From the NCBI GenBank assembly GCA_964036045.1, contig OZ038382.1, forward strand, positions 77,537,918 through 77,601,917: 64,000 nucleotides of DNA. The letters run 5' to 3'. Position 1 is the stretch's first letter. Every line of letters begins with the position of its first letter. This DNA is from Eutreptiella sp. 'Long Island Sound 2002' (Eukaryota > Euglenozoa > Euglenophyceae > Eutreptiales > Eutreptiaceae). Below the pieces are notes generated by a model. The model saw only the letters and a list, made by a program, of their open reading frames with translations. It made no database searches and was not told the DNA's origin. A program made the position numbers and the translations under genes. Shown here in pieces: positions 10,295 to 22,039 of this stretch.

Positions 10295-13028
10295 TGAAGC
10301 GGTACCCAGAACCTATGGCCCATGGCCCGGAGGCCTGTGAGCCGTCACACCCGTGCGGAAGCCGTTGACACCGGCTGTCAGCGGGATATCCCTGTTCTCT
10401 AACCCGCGAAATCTGGAATCCGATTTCTAACCATTAAGTCAATGTGGAATTACCATAATTTTACTGCCTTGGTCGATTTGCGGTTGGAAATCGGTGAAAT
10501 ACCAGATTTCTACCGCGGTCCTTAATTGTCGTGAGATCGCCGCAGTCGCGCCGCCTGTCGTCGCCCGTTCCGTGGACTGCATTAGATAATTCTTTAATAC
10601 GATTTCTCTTGAAGTTAAGACTGAAACAGTCTTCGAGTGATCCGCAATTTTTTCCTTGATATAACGGATCGCGTCCCAGATTTTTCCCAGAAAATCTGGG
10701 CGACCGAAGGCGCTTTGAACCCCCAAATGGAATAACAAGGGTTAGGAGCGTTCAAGCGCCCAAGGGCAAACTAACGTGCCTCATAGGCACTGTGTATGAG
10801 GTTTTGCCCCCCAAAGTCATAGGATGAGGCCAAAGGATCCCAACTCAATAGGCCCAAAGGGTTATTCATTTTGAGTGTTCTCCAAGAAGTGCGCTTTTTC
10901 ACGTACTTGGTGTCCAAGTACGTGTAGAAGTATGTTGAGTTGGCGTTTGTCCCACCCTTGCTTGCCTCTACATCCGGGGCATATCACTTGTCTTCCCCGG
11001 AAAGTGCATATATGATCTCCATATACATATTGGCAATATATTTTGCGTGCATGCTAAAATTCGGCTTTCCGAAAGGAGGTCGATTTTCGACCAAAGCACT
11101 TGCATGCGTGTTAAGGGACCAAAGTTACATTAGAATATAGGCATACTTTGGTTCTAGGCCACTAGGTTGGGTGTAGAAGGCGTGGGTAGGGTTATATGCC
11201 ATATTTGGTGTCATATCGCGTGCCCATTTGGCGGTTGCACCATTCAAAGACTAACCCACCAATGGACCCCATATCGCACGAGGCCCTTCATTGTACTCCC
11301 AACCAACACTCGCAAGCCTAACCTTCGTGGAGGGACGCTTGTGGAGCGCTCCCGAAGCGTTGCGTTGCGAGCAAGTTGTGTTTTTTGCAATATTCCATTT
11401 TTGCATGTGCCCACTTGGGAGGCAGCGCGCGCGACCTTCCAAAGCGCCCCAAGTGGAGCACATATGTGGAATCGGAGGTCATCGGTGTCAAGTCATTGTG
11501 TTTAGAAGGATTGGTCGATTACTCAATCCAAGCCGAAGATATTATAATATATTTGTGCGCCTTTCAAGGCACTTTTGGGTGTTTTTTCGCCAATATTGCT
11601 GTTTTTTGCCCGTCATGATGTCAAATGGCGACCGTGTATCTCAACGTTGCGCCCAATTGACATCATGACCCAAGTATGTTATGAGGGTACATACTTCGGT
11701 GCCCAACATATCTTGAACCCGGCGAATAATTCCTCTTGGGCTTGGCGTACCGTGGCCGCCATGTTGGCAATTTGGGACCATCCCAAATCATGGGCTCACT
11801 TGGCGACCCTGCCATTCCCGAAACCGGAGGAGTTTGGCTACGCCCAAAAGATATGTTGGACACATATGACTTGATACCAATCCTGTGACACACTCCGGTC
11901 CAAGTCGGGCATGTGCCTCATTTGCCCCAACCATGAGTGTGCGCATTTTCGGCCATTTTGAGCAATTTTCCACATTTTCTGCCCGCCGTGCACCATGTTC
12001 AGCCACCCGTGCACGCCGGACGCATGGACCAATGGACCATATATGACATGGGTGTTATATACATTGGTCCCCATGGTTCACACACCACGTGGGCGAAGCG
12101 GAGCAACCTTCGTTAAGGTGCTAGCCCAAAGTGAGTGTGGACAATTTTGCCATTTTGGCATTTGTGGACCCAATTGGGATTGTCACCACGCCAAGTGGCA
12201 TGGAGATCATTGAGAGCCAAGTGCATGGGAGTCTCCGTTGACCCCCTTTTGGGACCCCAATTTCACCCCCCCGTGTAGTCAATTAGCGGCCCCATATCTC
12301 TATGACCACAGGGAGCCCGGACCTAATTTCAAGTTGTACACTCAGATTTGAGTCCTAGGTCCTACCTCCTGTCCTGTGGGATATTGGCCTTGCCCTGGCC
12401 GGGCGAGCCACGCGTGGGAATGACGCCAATTTTGGTCATTTTGGCATCATGACCCCACTTGACGAACCCGTGGTGCCCTGATGCCCGGACCACAGAGGGC
12501 ACCAGGTTCGGTGAGGGCTCCAGGGAGTTTGTACCTGAAGGGCATGGGGTCAGTTGCCTCGTCCCTACCTCTGGCGGGTCCGGACGAGGGGTCAATTTTG
12601 GAGATTTTTGAGCTAATATCAGTTTGGGCTGAAACAGCCCATTTTCAGCTACCAACTCCTAGGGGATAGGGCGGGGCCATATCTCTGGCTCAGAGAGGAG
12701 TTGGGACCTGCCGTTGAGGGAGCATAGGGAGCCACAGTCGGTTGGCCTTGGAGCACCTTGGTTTTCAGGAACTCGCCTGTGGCTGGGCGGGACACCTCCC
12801 CTATGGGCAGGGTTTCAGGGTCCGGACTGAGCAGGGCATGGGTTGTGTTTGAGCCCCCGCCCCGACCAGCCACCGAGAGGGTCGGACCTGGGATTGGGAT
12901 ATGAGTTGGGACTGAGTGTCCAGTGTCCTGTGATGCCCTTACCCCAGTCCAGTCTTAACCCCATGTGTACATATCCTGATGTGTTGCTGTACATACTTTC
13001 GTTCCCTTGTTTCAGAGTGGCAAGGATC
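10295..13028 (+). repeat. Left LTR of element D (2734 bp)
   Basis: It starts TGAAGCGGTACCC and aligns closely with 16452-19295 to GGCAAGGATC at the end. It lacks about 109 bp present in the right copy; the junction is near 12239. No frame in it looks like a gene. Those present in both copies are long only because the copies are similar. Confidence 0.88.
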
Positions 13029-13530
13029 TGCACGAAGGTGTTCCCATCATAGGAACCGGAGACGATGGAGTCCACTTCCCACCAGGCTTTGTCCTGGCCC
13101 TTGCCCTCATGCTGGCTTCCCCAGTCATGAAAGGGCTGATCCATATACCCCTGAACCAGATCCAACTCTTCTTCTGTGAGGGGGTCTTCCGATTCTCCGA
13201 TGTCAAAAGGGGGAACCGCAAAGCATTGCCTCCATGGCTCCGCTACGATGCGGTTGACACACACGAAATCCGTGGCGTCGGCCTGATCAAGGCCCCAATC
13301 CACATAGTGGAATTCCGTTGGCTATCTCTGGGCTGATAGACACTCTCTCCAGCGGGTAGGACGACCTTGTTTAAGGTCATGTTGGTCAATGAGACTACCC
13401 AATGTCGGGTACTTTCCTCCTCGGTGCATCCCATAGGAACAACCAGCACTGCATTGGAGCGGTCCTTACAATCTTCGCTATCGCTCTTGGAATGTCCCAT
13501 CGGGGGCAATGGATCCACATCAATCCCTGA
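13029..13530 (-). pseudogene. Possible inverted coding fragment, unrecognised
   Basis: The minus strand reads like a real acidic protein in two frames. One includes MGCTEEESTRHWVVSLTN and KVVLPAGESVYQ (about 13330-13430). The second, after a frame slip near 13325, includes FHYVDWGLDQADATDFVCVN and DPLTEEELDLVQ (13130-13320). The plus frame opposite looks like a shadow. It may be a piece of the lost Gag or Pol in reverse orientation. I do not recognise the domain, and the right boundary with integrase (about 13500-13530) is approximate. Confidence 0.4.
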
Positions 13531-14974
13531 TGCGGACCCTGATGACGGGCAGAAGTGGCCAAAGGGGCTGACTGAGGAAGATGGCAAGCTCTACCGGAAC
13601 GGTAAGCTGCTAGTACCAGAGTCCCGAGTGCTCGAGCTATGTGAAGCTTGGCACCACCACATGCTGCACCCAGGGGTCAAGAAGCAAGCCCTTGACATGC
13701 AGCGCTGGTTCAACATTGACCGTATCGGTCTCTACACCGCCATCAAGAAGGTCAGCAAGGGTTGCTCGGTCTGTCAGGCCTGCAATCCCGATAACCGGAA
13801 CGTCAAGGAGGAAGCCCAATGGACCCCGGTTCCTGACCAGCCCATGGAGAGCGTGGCCATGGACGTCTTCTCCATGCCCGAAGTGCACATTGGCAAGGAG
13901 ACCTTTGACTGTGTGGTTCTTTGTGTGATTCGCCACAGTGGCTACGTAGTAGCCGTTCCAGCACGCAAAAAGGGGTTGCTTGCCAAGGAATTGGCAGTCA
14001 TGATGATTCGTCATTGGCTGACCGTCTTTGACATCCCCCGCGCCATTTGCAGTGACCGAGGGCCCCAGTTTACTGGTGGCTGGTTCAAGGCTATGTGTTC
14101 CCTCATGGGAATACGTCAAGCCAAGAGCGTCGCCTATCTCAGCCGGTCTAACGGCCGGGCTGAAGTGGCTGGACGGCAGCTGTTCGAGAAGCTGCGCAAG
14201 ATTCACATCACCAATCCACGTCGGAACTGGTTTGAGGAGATGTGGCCTGCTCTGAAGGCCCATCATGACACCCCCACCCCGGGTGGTTTGTCCCCTCACC
14301 AGATTCTGTTCGGCAGTGACCCCCTGGGTCGGGGACTTCCCTTGTCTGGTGATGGTATGGCTATGGACGCCAAGGAATTCTTTGCGCGGCAAGAGCAAAC
14401 GGCGCGGGACATCCGCCAGCAGCTCGAGAAGGAGCATGCTGAGCGTCAGAAGTCCGCCCTGAGCTGGACAGCGCAGAAGTTCAGGCTGGGAGACCCGGTG
14501 TGGGTGATCAGACCCCGCCCTATGGGCACCCACCGCACCAAAACCTGGTTCACAGCCGGAGAGGTGGTCCGCAGGATTGGTGAGGACACCTACCACATCA
14601 AGGTGGGTCACGGACAGTTCGGGGGGCGCCACGAGAGTCAACTCCGTGTGCGGGAACCCGACCTCCGTGGCCAACATATGTCCCTGGACTCTGCCGCACA
14701 TGAGGCTGATTCGGACGACAACTATGCTGAGCAGGACGACTATACCGTCGAGAAAATCCTGGCCCAGCGTCTGAACGCCTCGGCACCCGGAGGCCTGGAG
14801 TTCAAGGTTCGTTGGCGAGGCTATGGGCCGTCCCACGACACCTGGGAACCCGTCTCCTCGTTCGTGCCGCGGGTCAATACTCCCTTCATGGAGTACATCC
14901 GCAAGCACAAGACCAAGATCCATGTCTCGGACTTGGCAGTACGCACCCGAGCGATTGCAGCCAGGGGTGCCTGA
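13367..14974 (+). CDS. Integrase with C-terminal chromodomain (pol remnant)
   Basis: The frame has 535 codons. Integrase inserts element cDNA into the genome. The zinc-binding part has H97, H101, C133 and C136. The catalytic core has D166, D230 and E266, the last two exactly 35 residues apart, with SDRGPQFTGG around D230. A chromodomain at about 458-516 (YTVEKILAQR, FKVRWRGYG, DTWEP) would bind modified histone tails and guide insertion. The first 55 or so residues look unlike integrase and overlap the possible inverted fragment, so native coding probably begins near 13530. The frame is intact but has no upstream RT or gag, so it is a remnant. Confidence 0.88.
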   Translation: MFKVMLVNETTQCRVLSSSVHPIGTTSTALERSLQSSLSLLECPIGGNGSTSIPDADPDDGQKWPKGLTEEDGKLYRNGKLLVPESRVLELCEAWHHHMLHPGVKKQALDMQRWFNIDRIGLYTAIKKVSKGCSVCQACNPDNRNVKEEAQWTPVPDQPMESVAMDVFSMPEVHIGKETFDCVVLCVIRHSGYVVAVPARKKGLLAKELAVMMIRHWLTVFDIPRAICSDRGPQFTGGWFKAMCSLMGIRQAKSVAYLSRSNGRAEVAGRQLFEKLRKIHITNPRRNWFEEMWPALKAHHDTPTPGGLSPHQILFGSDPLGRGLPLSGDGMAMDAKEFFARQEQTARDIRQQLEKEHAERQKSALSWTAQKFRLGDPVWVIRPRPMGTHRTKTWFTAGEVVRRIGEDTYHIKVGHGQFGGRHESQLRVREPDLRGQHMSLDSAAHEADSDDNYAEQDDYTVEKILAQRLNASAPGGLEFKVRWRGYGPSHDTWEPVSSFVPRVNTPFMEYIRKHKTKIHVSDLAVRTRAIAARGA

Positions 14975-16440
14975 TCAGCGCCCTGGGCTCTCCCCTGATG
15001 CAGTTTGAGCGCTTGTGTGGCCGACGGATCGTCCCTCACTTGCTTGCTCTCTTCCATCTTCCGGTGACCTGCCATCAGAGTGGCCATATACCCCCCCCTG
15101 CTGAATCCAGAGGAGGATGGCCCCTCTCTTCTACTGTTCGTCACTCCCCCCCTGCTGAATCCTTGGGAAACCAGGTAGGGCGACTGACCTATTTTCTGAG
15201 CTCTTGGGGCCTTGAAGCCCATACGTCGTTGCGCAACGGATGCCGCTGTCATCGGCATTGCGATTTTTTTGGTGTGTGGTCTGGTCCTATGGCACTTGCG
15301 GGATCCAGACCAGTCTACGTGTGTCGCGACTATATATGGCCTGAAGTCAGGCGCTTTCTTGCCCACCCTCCTGCATATGCCTTATCCTAACCGGGGCGTG
15401 GTTTGGCGCTCTATCCAGAGTGTGTTAACACGCCTATTTACCCCGCTTATTGCTTGTTTTTTCTGTTCCCCAGGATATGTGCGTCTGTATGTTAAGTGTT
15501 ATCGGCCCATCACTGAGATGTGGACTGTTTTTCCCCCCCAGGGGGTGCGAAACGGCATACGAAGGCGCCCTGAGTCGCCGTTTACATGCTTTTACTTAAG
15601 CTCCAGCCTGGACCAGTACCTAAGTACAGATTCTTCTGTTTGAGTGCCCGTGATACCGTGTGCCCTATTCGCTGTGATGTGGAGATCCTGATGGCGCCAG
15701 GCGGGAATCCCAGTTGCCTGACTACACTCCCAGCCGTCCGCCACTGTCAGTCCCAGTGTGAGCCTACCGACTCACAGACGCACTTACAGTCGGATGGCGG
15801 CCTCCGGTGCTCCTGACCTCGGTCAGTCTGCCTGGAAAACTGGTGGTTTGAGGAGTCGACGCCTCCGCCCACACTGCATGAGAACTCCCTCATGTATGGC
15901 CTTCGTGATAATAGGGCGAGGGAAAAGACGGCCTTGATGCCCGATCCCTTAAGGAGGACCTCGTTCGGCTGTACCACTCTGGACTCGCGTCGTGGATATG
16001 GACATGGTGCGCCCGAGGAAGGACCCGTGGGGACTCTCCCCTAGCCGGCGGGCCTTGGAAAGCTTGGGGTAGCCTGATGGATCTTTGTGGTCGCTTTCGA
16101 CCTTTGGAACCACCTCGGTCGTCGTGTGACGCCTATGTTGGCCGTGTATGCCACTGCCACTGTGGTGGTGACCGTCGCAACCGGCACCCGGTGCGTCTGG
16201 TATGGGTTAACGGGTCCTTTGGATGCCGAACAATCGCCGCCAGGACCCGGGACTTGATACTTGATACTGTACTTGCAGTTAATAACAGCTACAGCACCGT
16301 ACCTGTCTTACTATGGGATTTGGGCAGCCTAACCTGCCAATCAGCCTGAAGTGAGGATGTGACACCCCCCCTTCAGGGAATTGTCCTGGGTACCCGCTGC
16401 CATGCTTGGGTATTATCGAGCCCCCCCCAGGGTTTGCTCT
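14975..16440 (+). other. 3' untranslated interior of element D
   Basis: No coding frame is supported between the chromodomain stop and the right LTR. It holds several C-rich runs and ends in a purine tract. Confidence 0.55.
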
Positions 16441-16450
16441 AAGGAGGGGG
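16441..16450 (+). promoter_or_regulatory. Polypurine tract of element D
   Basis: AAGGAGGGGG lies one base before the right LTR start, the usual place for priming of plus-strand DNA. Confidence 0.7.
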
Positions 16451-16451
16451 T

Positions 16452-19295
16452 TGAAGCGGTACCCAGAACCTATGGCCGATGGCCCGGAGGCCTGTGAGCC
16501 GTCACACCCGTGCGGAAGCCGTTGACACCGGCTGTCAGCGGGATATCCCTGTTCTCTAACCCGCGAAATCTGGAATCCGATTTCTAACCATTAAGTCAAT
16601 GTGGAATTACCATAATTTTACTGTCTTGGTCGATTTGCGGTTGGAAATCGGTGAAATACCCGATTTCTACCGCGGTCTTTAATTGTCGTGAGATCGCCGC
16701 AGTCGCGCCGCCTGTTGTCGCCCGTTCCGTGGACTGCATTAGATAATTCTTTAATACGATTTCTCTTGAAGTTAAGACTGAAACAGTCTTCGAGTGATCC
16801 GCAATTTTTTCCTTGATATAACGGATCGCGTCCCAGATTTTTCCCAGAAAATCTGGGCGACCGAAGGCGCTTTGAACCCCCAAGTGGAATAACAAGGGTT
16901 ACGAGCGTTCAAGCGCCCAAGGGCGAACTAACGTGCCTCATAGGCACTGTGTATGAGGTTTTGCCCCCCATAGTCATAGGATGAGGCCAAAGGATCCCAA
17001 CTCAATAGGCCCAAAGGGTTATTCATTTTGAGTCTTCTCCAAGAAGTGCGCTTTTTCACGTACTTGGTGTCCAAGTACGTGTAGAAGTATGTTGAGTTGG
17101 CGTTTGTCCCACCCTTGCTTGCCTCTACATCCGGGGCATATCACTTGTCTTCCCCGGATAGTGCATATATGATCTCCATATACATATTGGCAATATATTT
17201 TGCGTGCATGCTAAAATTCGGCTTTCCGAAAGGAGGTCGATTTTCGACCAAAGCACTTGCATGCGTGTTAAGGGACCAAAGTTACATTAGAATATAGGCA
17301 TACTTTGGTTCTAGGCCACTAGGTTGGGTGTAGAAGGCGTGGGTAGGATTATATGCCATATTTGGTGTCATATCGCGTGCCCATTAGGCGGGTGCACCAT
17401 TCCAAGACTAACCCGCCAATGGACCCCATATCGCACGAGGCCCTTCATTGTACTCTGAACCAACACTCGCAAGCCTAACCTTCGTGAAGGGACGCTTGTG
17501 GAGCGCTCCCGAAGCGATGCGTTGCGAGCAAGTTGTGTTTTTTGCAATATTCCATTTTTGCATGTGCCCACTTGGGAGGCAGCGCGCGCGACCTTTCGAA
17601 GCGCCCCAAGTGGAGCACATATGTGGAATCGGAGGTCATCGGTGTCAAGTCATTGTGTTCAGAAGGATTGGTCGATTACTCAATCCAAGCCGAAGATATT
17701 ACAATATATTTGTGCGCCTTTCAAGGCACTTTCGGGTGTTTTTTCGCCAATATTGCTGTTTTTTGCCCGTCATGATGTCAAGTGGCGACCGTGTATCTCA
17801 ACGTTGCGCCCAATTGACATCATGACCCAAGTATGTTATGAGGGTACATACTTCGGTGCCCAACATATCTTGCACTCGGCGAATAATTCCTCTTGGGCTT
17901 GGCGTACCGTGGCCGCCATGTTGGCGATTTGGGACCATCCCAAATCATGGGCTCACTTGGCGACCCTGCCATTCCCGAAACCGGAGGAGTTGGGCGACGC
18001 CCAAAAGATATGTTGGACACATATGACTTGATACCAATCCTGTGGCACACTCCGGTCCAAGTCGGGCATGTGCCTCATTTGCCTCAACCATGAGTGTGCG
18101 CATTTTCGGCCATTTTGAGCAATTTTCCACATTTTCTGCCCGCCGTGCACCATGTTCAGCCACCCTTGCACGCCGGACGCATGGACCAATGGACCATATA
18201 TGACATGGGTGCTATATACATTGGTCCCCATGGTTCAAACACCACGTGGGCAAAGCGGAGCAGCCTTCGTTAAGGTGCTAGCCCAAAGTGAGTGTGGACA
18301 AATTTGCCATTTTGGCATTTGTGGACCCAATTGGGATTGTCACCACGCCAAGTGGCATGGAGATCATTGAGAGCCAAGTGCATGGGAGTCTCCGTTCCGG
18401 TCCCGGTGGATGGCGTATGGAATGGCGAATCCTATCTCCAGGCAGGCGTGGAGATATACTATTGGGAGCACCTCCGAATTTTGGCTCATTTCGAGTAGCC
18501 AAAATGACCCCCTTTTGGGACCCCAATTTCACCCCCCCGTGTGGTCAATTGGCGGCCCCATATCTCTATGCCCACAGGGAGCCCGGACCTAATTTCAAGT
18601 TGTACACTCAGATTTGAGTCCTAGGTCTTGCCTCCTATCCTGTGAGCCATTGGCCTTGCCCTGGCCGGGCGAGCCACGCGTGGGAATGACGCCGATTTTG
18701 GTCATTTTGGCATCATGACCCCACTTGACGAACCCGTGGTGCCCTGATGCCGGGACTTCAGAGGGAACCAGGTTGGGTGAGGGCTCCAGAAAGCTCGTAC
18801 TGGAAGAGCATGGAGTCAGTTGCCTCGTCCCTACCTCTGGCGGGTCCGAACGAGGGGTCAATTTTGGAGATTTTTGAGCTAATATCAGTTTGGGCTGAAA
18901 CAGCCCATTTTCAGCTACCAACTCCTAGGGGATAATGGCGGGGCCATATCTCTGCCTCAGAGGGGAGTTGGGACCTGCCGTTAGGGGAGCATAGGGAGCC
19001 ACCATCGATTGGCCTTGGAGCTCCTTGGTTTTTAGGAACTCGCCTGTGGCCCGGCGGGACACATCCCCTATGGGCAGGGTTTCAGGGTCCGGACTGAGCA
19101 GGGCATGGGTTGTGTTTGAGCCCCCGCCCCCACCAGCCACTGAGAGGGTCGGACCTGGGATTGGGATATGAGTTGGGACTGAGTGTCCATTGTCCTGTGA
19201 TGCCCTTACCCCAGTCCAGTCCTAACCCCATGTGTACATATCCTGATGTGTTGCTGTACATACTTTCGTTCCCTTGTTTCAGAGTGGCAAGGATC
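16452..19295 (+). repeat. Right LTR of element D (2844 bp)
   Basis: A direct repeat of 10295-13028 with scattered substitutions. It has an extra segment at about 18397-18505 that is missing from the left copy. That segment contains a small hairpin with arms TTGGCT and AGCCAA. Confidence 0.88.
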
Positions 19296-19572
19296 CTGAA
19301 ACGCTTTGTCTCATGACACGAGCGTAATGATGCCCCTGTGAGCGCAGTGCTTTGCCTGCCTGCTTGCCTGTGCGTGTCACCGCAGCGTCCCGTGGCCCCC
19401 CCCCCACGGGAACGCGTCACTAATGGCTTGCCAGATCTGGGTTGAATCTACATGAATCTAAAAATCGAGTTGGAGCCTAGGGTGACAGGGGCTCCAAAAG
19501 GCCCTGTTTTTGTGAACCCGGTGGTGCACTGATGTGCACCTTTGCATTGCTTTTTCGATTTGAGTGAATTTA

Positions 19573-19826
19573 ACACTGGTTACTCCTGGCCACTTTAAAC
19601 CCACAATGAGTTACCCTCCTATTGAAAGTGCTTACTCTTGGGCACTTAAAACTGACAACGAGTTGCTTTTTCTTGATGTGGCCCTCAGCGGCCTTTGATG
19701 GTTGGGCAGTGCGCTGATGGCACTGCTAGATCTTGAGTTTCATAGTGGTTGCTCTTGACCACTTTGAAAATACAATGAGTTATTGCAAGTGGTTACTCTT
19801 GGGCACTGAAAACTAACAAAGAGTTT
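19573..19826 (+). repeat. Cluster of four hairpin motifs
   Basis: Copies at about 19573, 19627, 19743 and 19789 share GTGSTTACTCTTGG, CACTTTAAAA and ACAANGAGTT. A fifth copy lies at 10205. The two flanks of the first part pair with each other (AAGTGC/GCACTT or AGTGG/CCACT). Function is unknown. Confidence 0.6.
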
Positions 19827-21139
19827 TTTTCGTCTTGAGTTGGTAGAGCCGCTTACTATCCGGCGGGGTATCAGAACCAATGAGCTCTGAGTAAAAGGTT
19901 TAATGCAAACCCGGCAGTGTGCTGCAGGAGCACACGGGGTTTGCAGGGCAGCAGGCCCTCGCAAAAATGGGTTTCCTCTCCTATTTCTAGGCAAGAAGCT
20001 CGCCAAAATTGGCTGTCTCAAGGAGGAGACAGTGGTCAACCCACTGTGGGACCAGAGTCCTACAGAGGCTGGGATGGTCCCGTGAAACACCCCCGTTGAG
20101 TTCGTCTAGGTGTTGGCCCGGCGCCTTGGGCTGGACCTGGCTGGTGTGGGGAAGGGGAATCCCCCACAAAGGCTCAAAACTGAGATTGTATGAGCCCCCA
20201 TCCACTCAACGGGAATGCAGTGGTGTGTGGAGACAGTGTGCAAGTGCACGCAAAAAATGCCAAAAAGGCCGAGCGAAACAATATGCGGAGCACAACCATG
20301 AAATTTTTTTGTTTTTTTTTCATCCACTTTTATCATCCACAAAAGTTCCGGGTCTAACCTTTTTCTCAGAAATTTGAAGAAGTTTCCTCTTCCACGCCAC
20401 CCCACGCATGCGTGCAACCATTGATCCACCACCAGCAAAATCCTGCGTTGCTGGACAGTGTGGTATTTTTTAATGCAGGGGTGAAAACGCCAGTGCGGGC
20501 TTTATGGCCTCTCTGTGCCTTCAGCAGCCCCCACGCAAACCCCGCCCCAACAACGAACCAGCCCATTGGCACTACACCAACAGTCCCACCCATGCAAGTG
20601 GAGCTGCAGCAGGCATATCTTTATCACCACACTGACTGAGGAAAAGTGTCTGCTTGTATTGTAACGAGGGCCCCTTGCTTTACTTCTCTTTGCAATTTTT
20701 GGGACATGGGGCCATGAATCCTTAAGGTAGACACGACACAGTGTTTTTTCATATGACACAGTAACCACTTTTATGTTTTCCAAACTGACCACAGCCGGAC
20801 AGCTGTGGCTTACACAGCAACCCCCACTCCCACTCTGACCTGCATGTAGCTCCCCCTTAGCAGATAGCTTAGGAGGAGAGCACCACAGTAACTTTTTTTA
20901 GGTGCTCTCGGCACCTGCCCCCACCCATTGAGAGTAGTTATTTTCGCTGTTTTGTTTCTGCTACATCAGAGGTGGCTCGGGACTCTGGGGACTGTGTTCT
21001 GCACCCCGCACCCTGTTGACATGCTGACCCATCTGCATGGCTATGCATGCATGAATGGCGATATGCATGGTGCATTTCTGCATCATCTCCGCCTTTCTCT
21101 GTGCAGGTGGGGACGAGCAGTGGTCCAAGCAGCAAGAGT
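19827..21139. other. Intergenic, no gene seen
   Basis: No coding frame here has recognisable features. A 10-bp perfect inverted repeat (CCCGTTGAGT at 20092-20101, ACTCAACGGG at 20204-20213) bounds a 122-bp segment that could be a small relic. An A-box-like GAGTTGGTAGAGC near 19835 has no good B-box partner. Confidence 0.45.
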
Positions 21140-21144
21140 CGGTA

Positions 21145-21940
21145 AGTAAGAAAAAGTGCTTTTCCATTGCTTTGAGGCATACTCTAGTTGTATCAGAGAT
21201 GCACTGAGCATCCATGCATTTCTATCTTAGTATTGGTCCCACCAAAACTGGTGATAACACATTTTGACCTATGGAACCAAACACCCAATCAGGATATGGA
21301 GTGGACCCCTTCATCCCCTTTCAATGTGAGGCAAATCATCTTTTCCTGAGTTGACTGAGAACTGACATAACCAAAGCAGAGTCTATGAATTTATCTATGT
21401 TTTTCCATGAATTCTTAGCTGTCCTAGTGGTATGCACCCTAGGGGGCTGGGCACCTCTTTTTGAGAGGTCCTGGGTTCAATTCCTGGTCAGCCTAGCTAA
21501 GTAGGAAGATCCCATGTGACATGGCAGTGACCTCATCGCCACATGCCCTGCCACCTCAGCACATATGGGACCCAAAACAAAGAGTGCACATCTCTTGAGA
21601 TGGCACTATGGAGAGAGAGTGACCATGGGGCAGTTTTCCAACTCTTTTCCAAAACATTTTAGCTATCTTTGTGAATATGCATTCCGATTTGACCTGAGTT
21701 GCAGTTTCTGTGAATATCCAATCATCTTTCACTGTTTACACTGCAGCCCTTCATGCTTTGATCCTGATTCTCTTCTCCTTGCATACTATTGGCTTGGGCT
21801 ATCCTGGATTGACTTGGATTTACTGTATTTCAATAAACAAAAGCTTTTCATCTCCAAAAACAAGCAGCAGGAAACCCTACAGCAACAACAAGCAGCAGGA
21901 GAAGCAAAAACACAGTGCTGAAACCACCATAAACTTTTCT
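21145..21940 (+). repeat. 5' LTR of A2 (796 bp)
   Basis: It starts AGTAAGAAAAAGTGC and ends ATAAACTTTTCT. AATAAA at 21832-21837 is a candidate polyadenylation signal. The tRNA-like segment lies at 21415-21500. The LTR ends are AG and CT, not the usual TG and CA. Confidence 0.93.
21415..21500 (+). other. tRNA-like segment inside A2 5' LTR
   Basis: An A-box-like CTAGTGGTATGC (21424-21435) and a B-box GGTTCAATTCC (21474-21484) lie between closing arms TTAGCT and AGCTAA. The same layout occurs in all three A-family LTRs. It could act as an internal Pol III promoter or be an old SINE captured by the LTR; neither is shown. Confidence 0.6.
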
Positions 21941-21952
21941 GGTAGCAGAGGC
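21940..21952 (+). promoter_or_regulatory. Primer binding site of A2
   Basis: TGGTAGCAGAGGC directly follows the LTR and shares its first T with the LTR end. It resembles sites that use initiator Met tRNA. Confidence 0.75.
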
Positions 21953-22039
21953 AGTCTGTCTCTGCGCACCGGCAGCAACCCCGCGCCGTACACCCAGTGC
22001 GCCGAGTACAGGCAAATATAAGCAGAAGGGCGGACTAAG

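Larger units (their letters stand above)
10295..19295 (+). mobile_element. Element D: internally deleted chromovirus-type LTR element with very long LTRs
   Basis: Two direct repeats of 2734 and 2844 bp flank a 3.4-kb interior. The interior has an integrase-chromodomain frame on the plus strand, a possible inverted coding fragment at its left side, and a purine tract just before the right LTR. No gag, protease or RT frame is recognisable, so the element is non-autonomous. I could not find a convincing target duplication. Confidence 0.85.

Noticed and set aside
10940-12873. Several open frames conserved in both LTRs of element D
   Set aside because: They are shared only because the two LTRs are near-identical. 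None has recognisable protein features.
19830-19905. tRNA-like A-box GAGTTGGTAGAGC
   Set aside because: No acceptable B-box or T-arm follows at the right distance.
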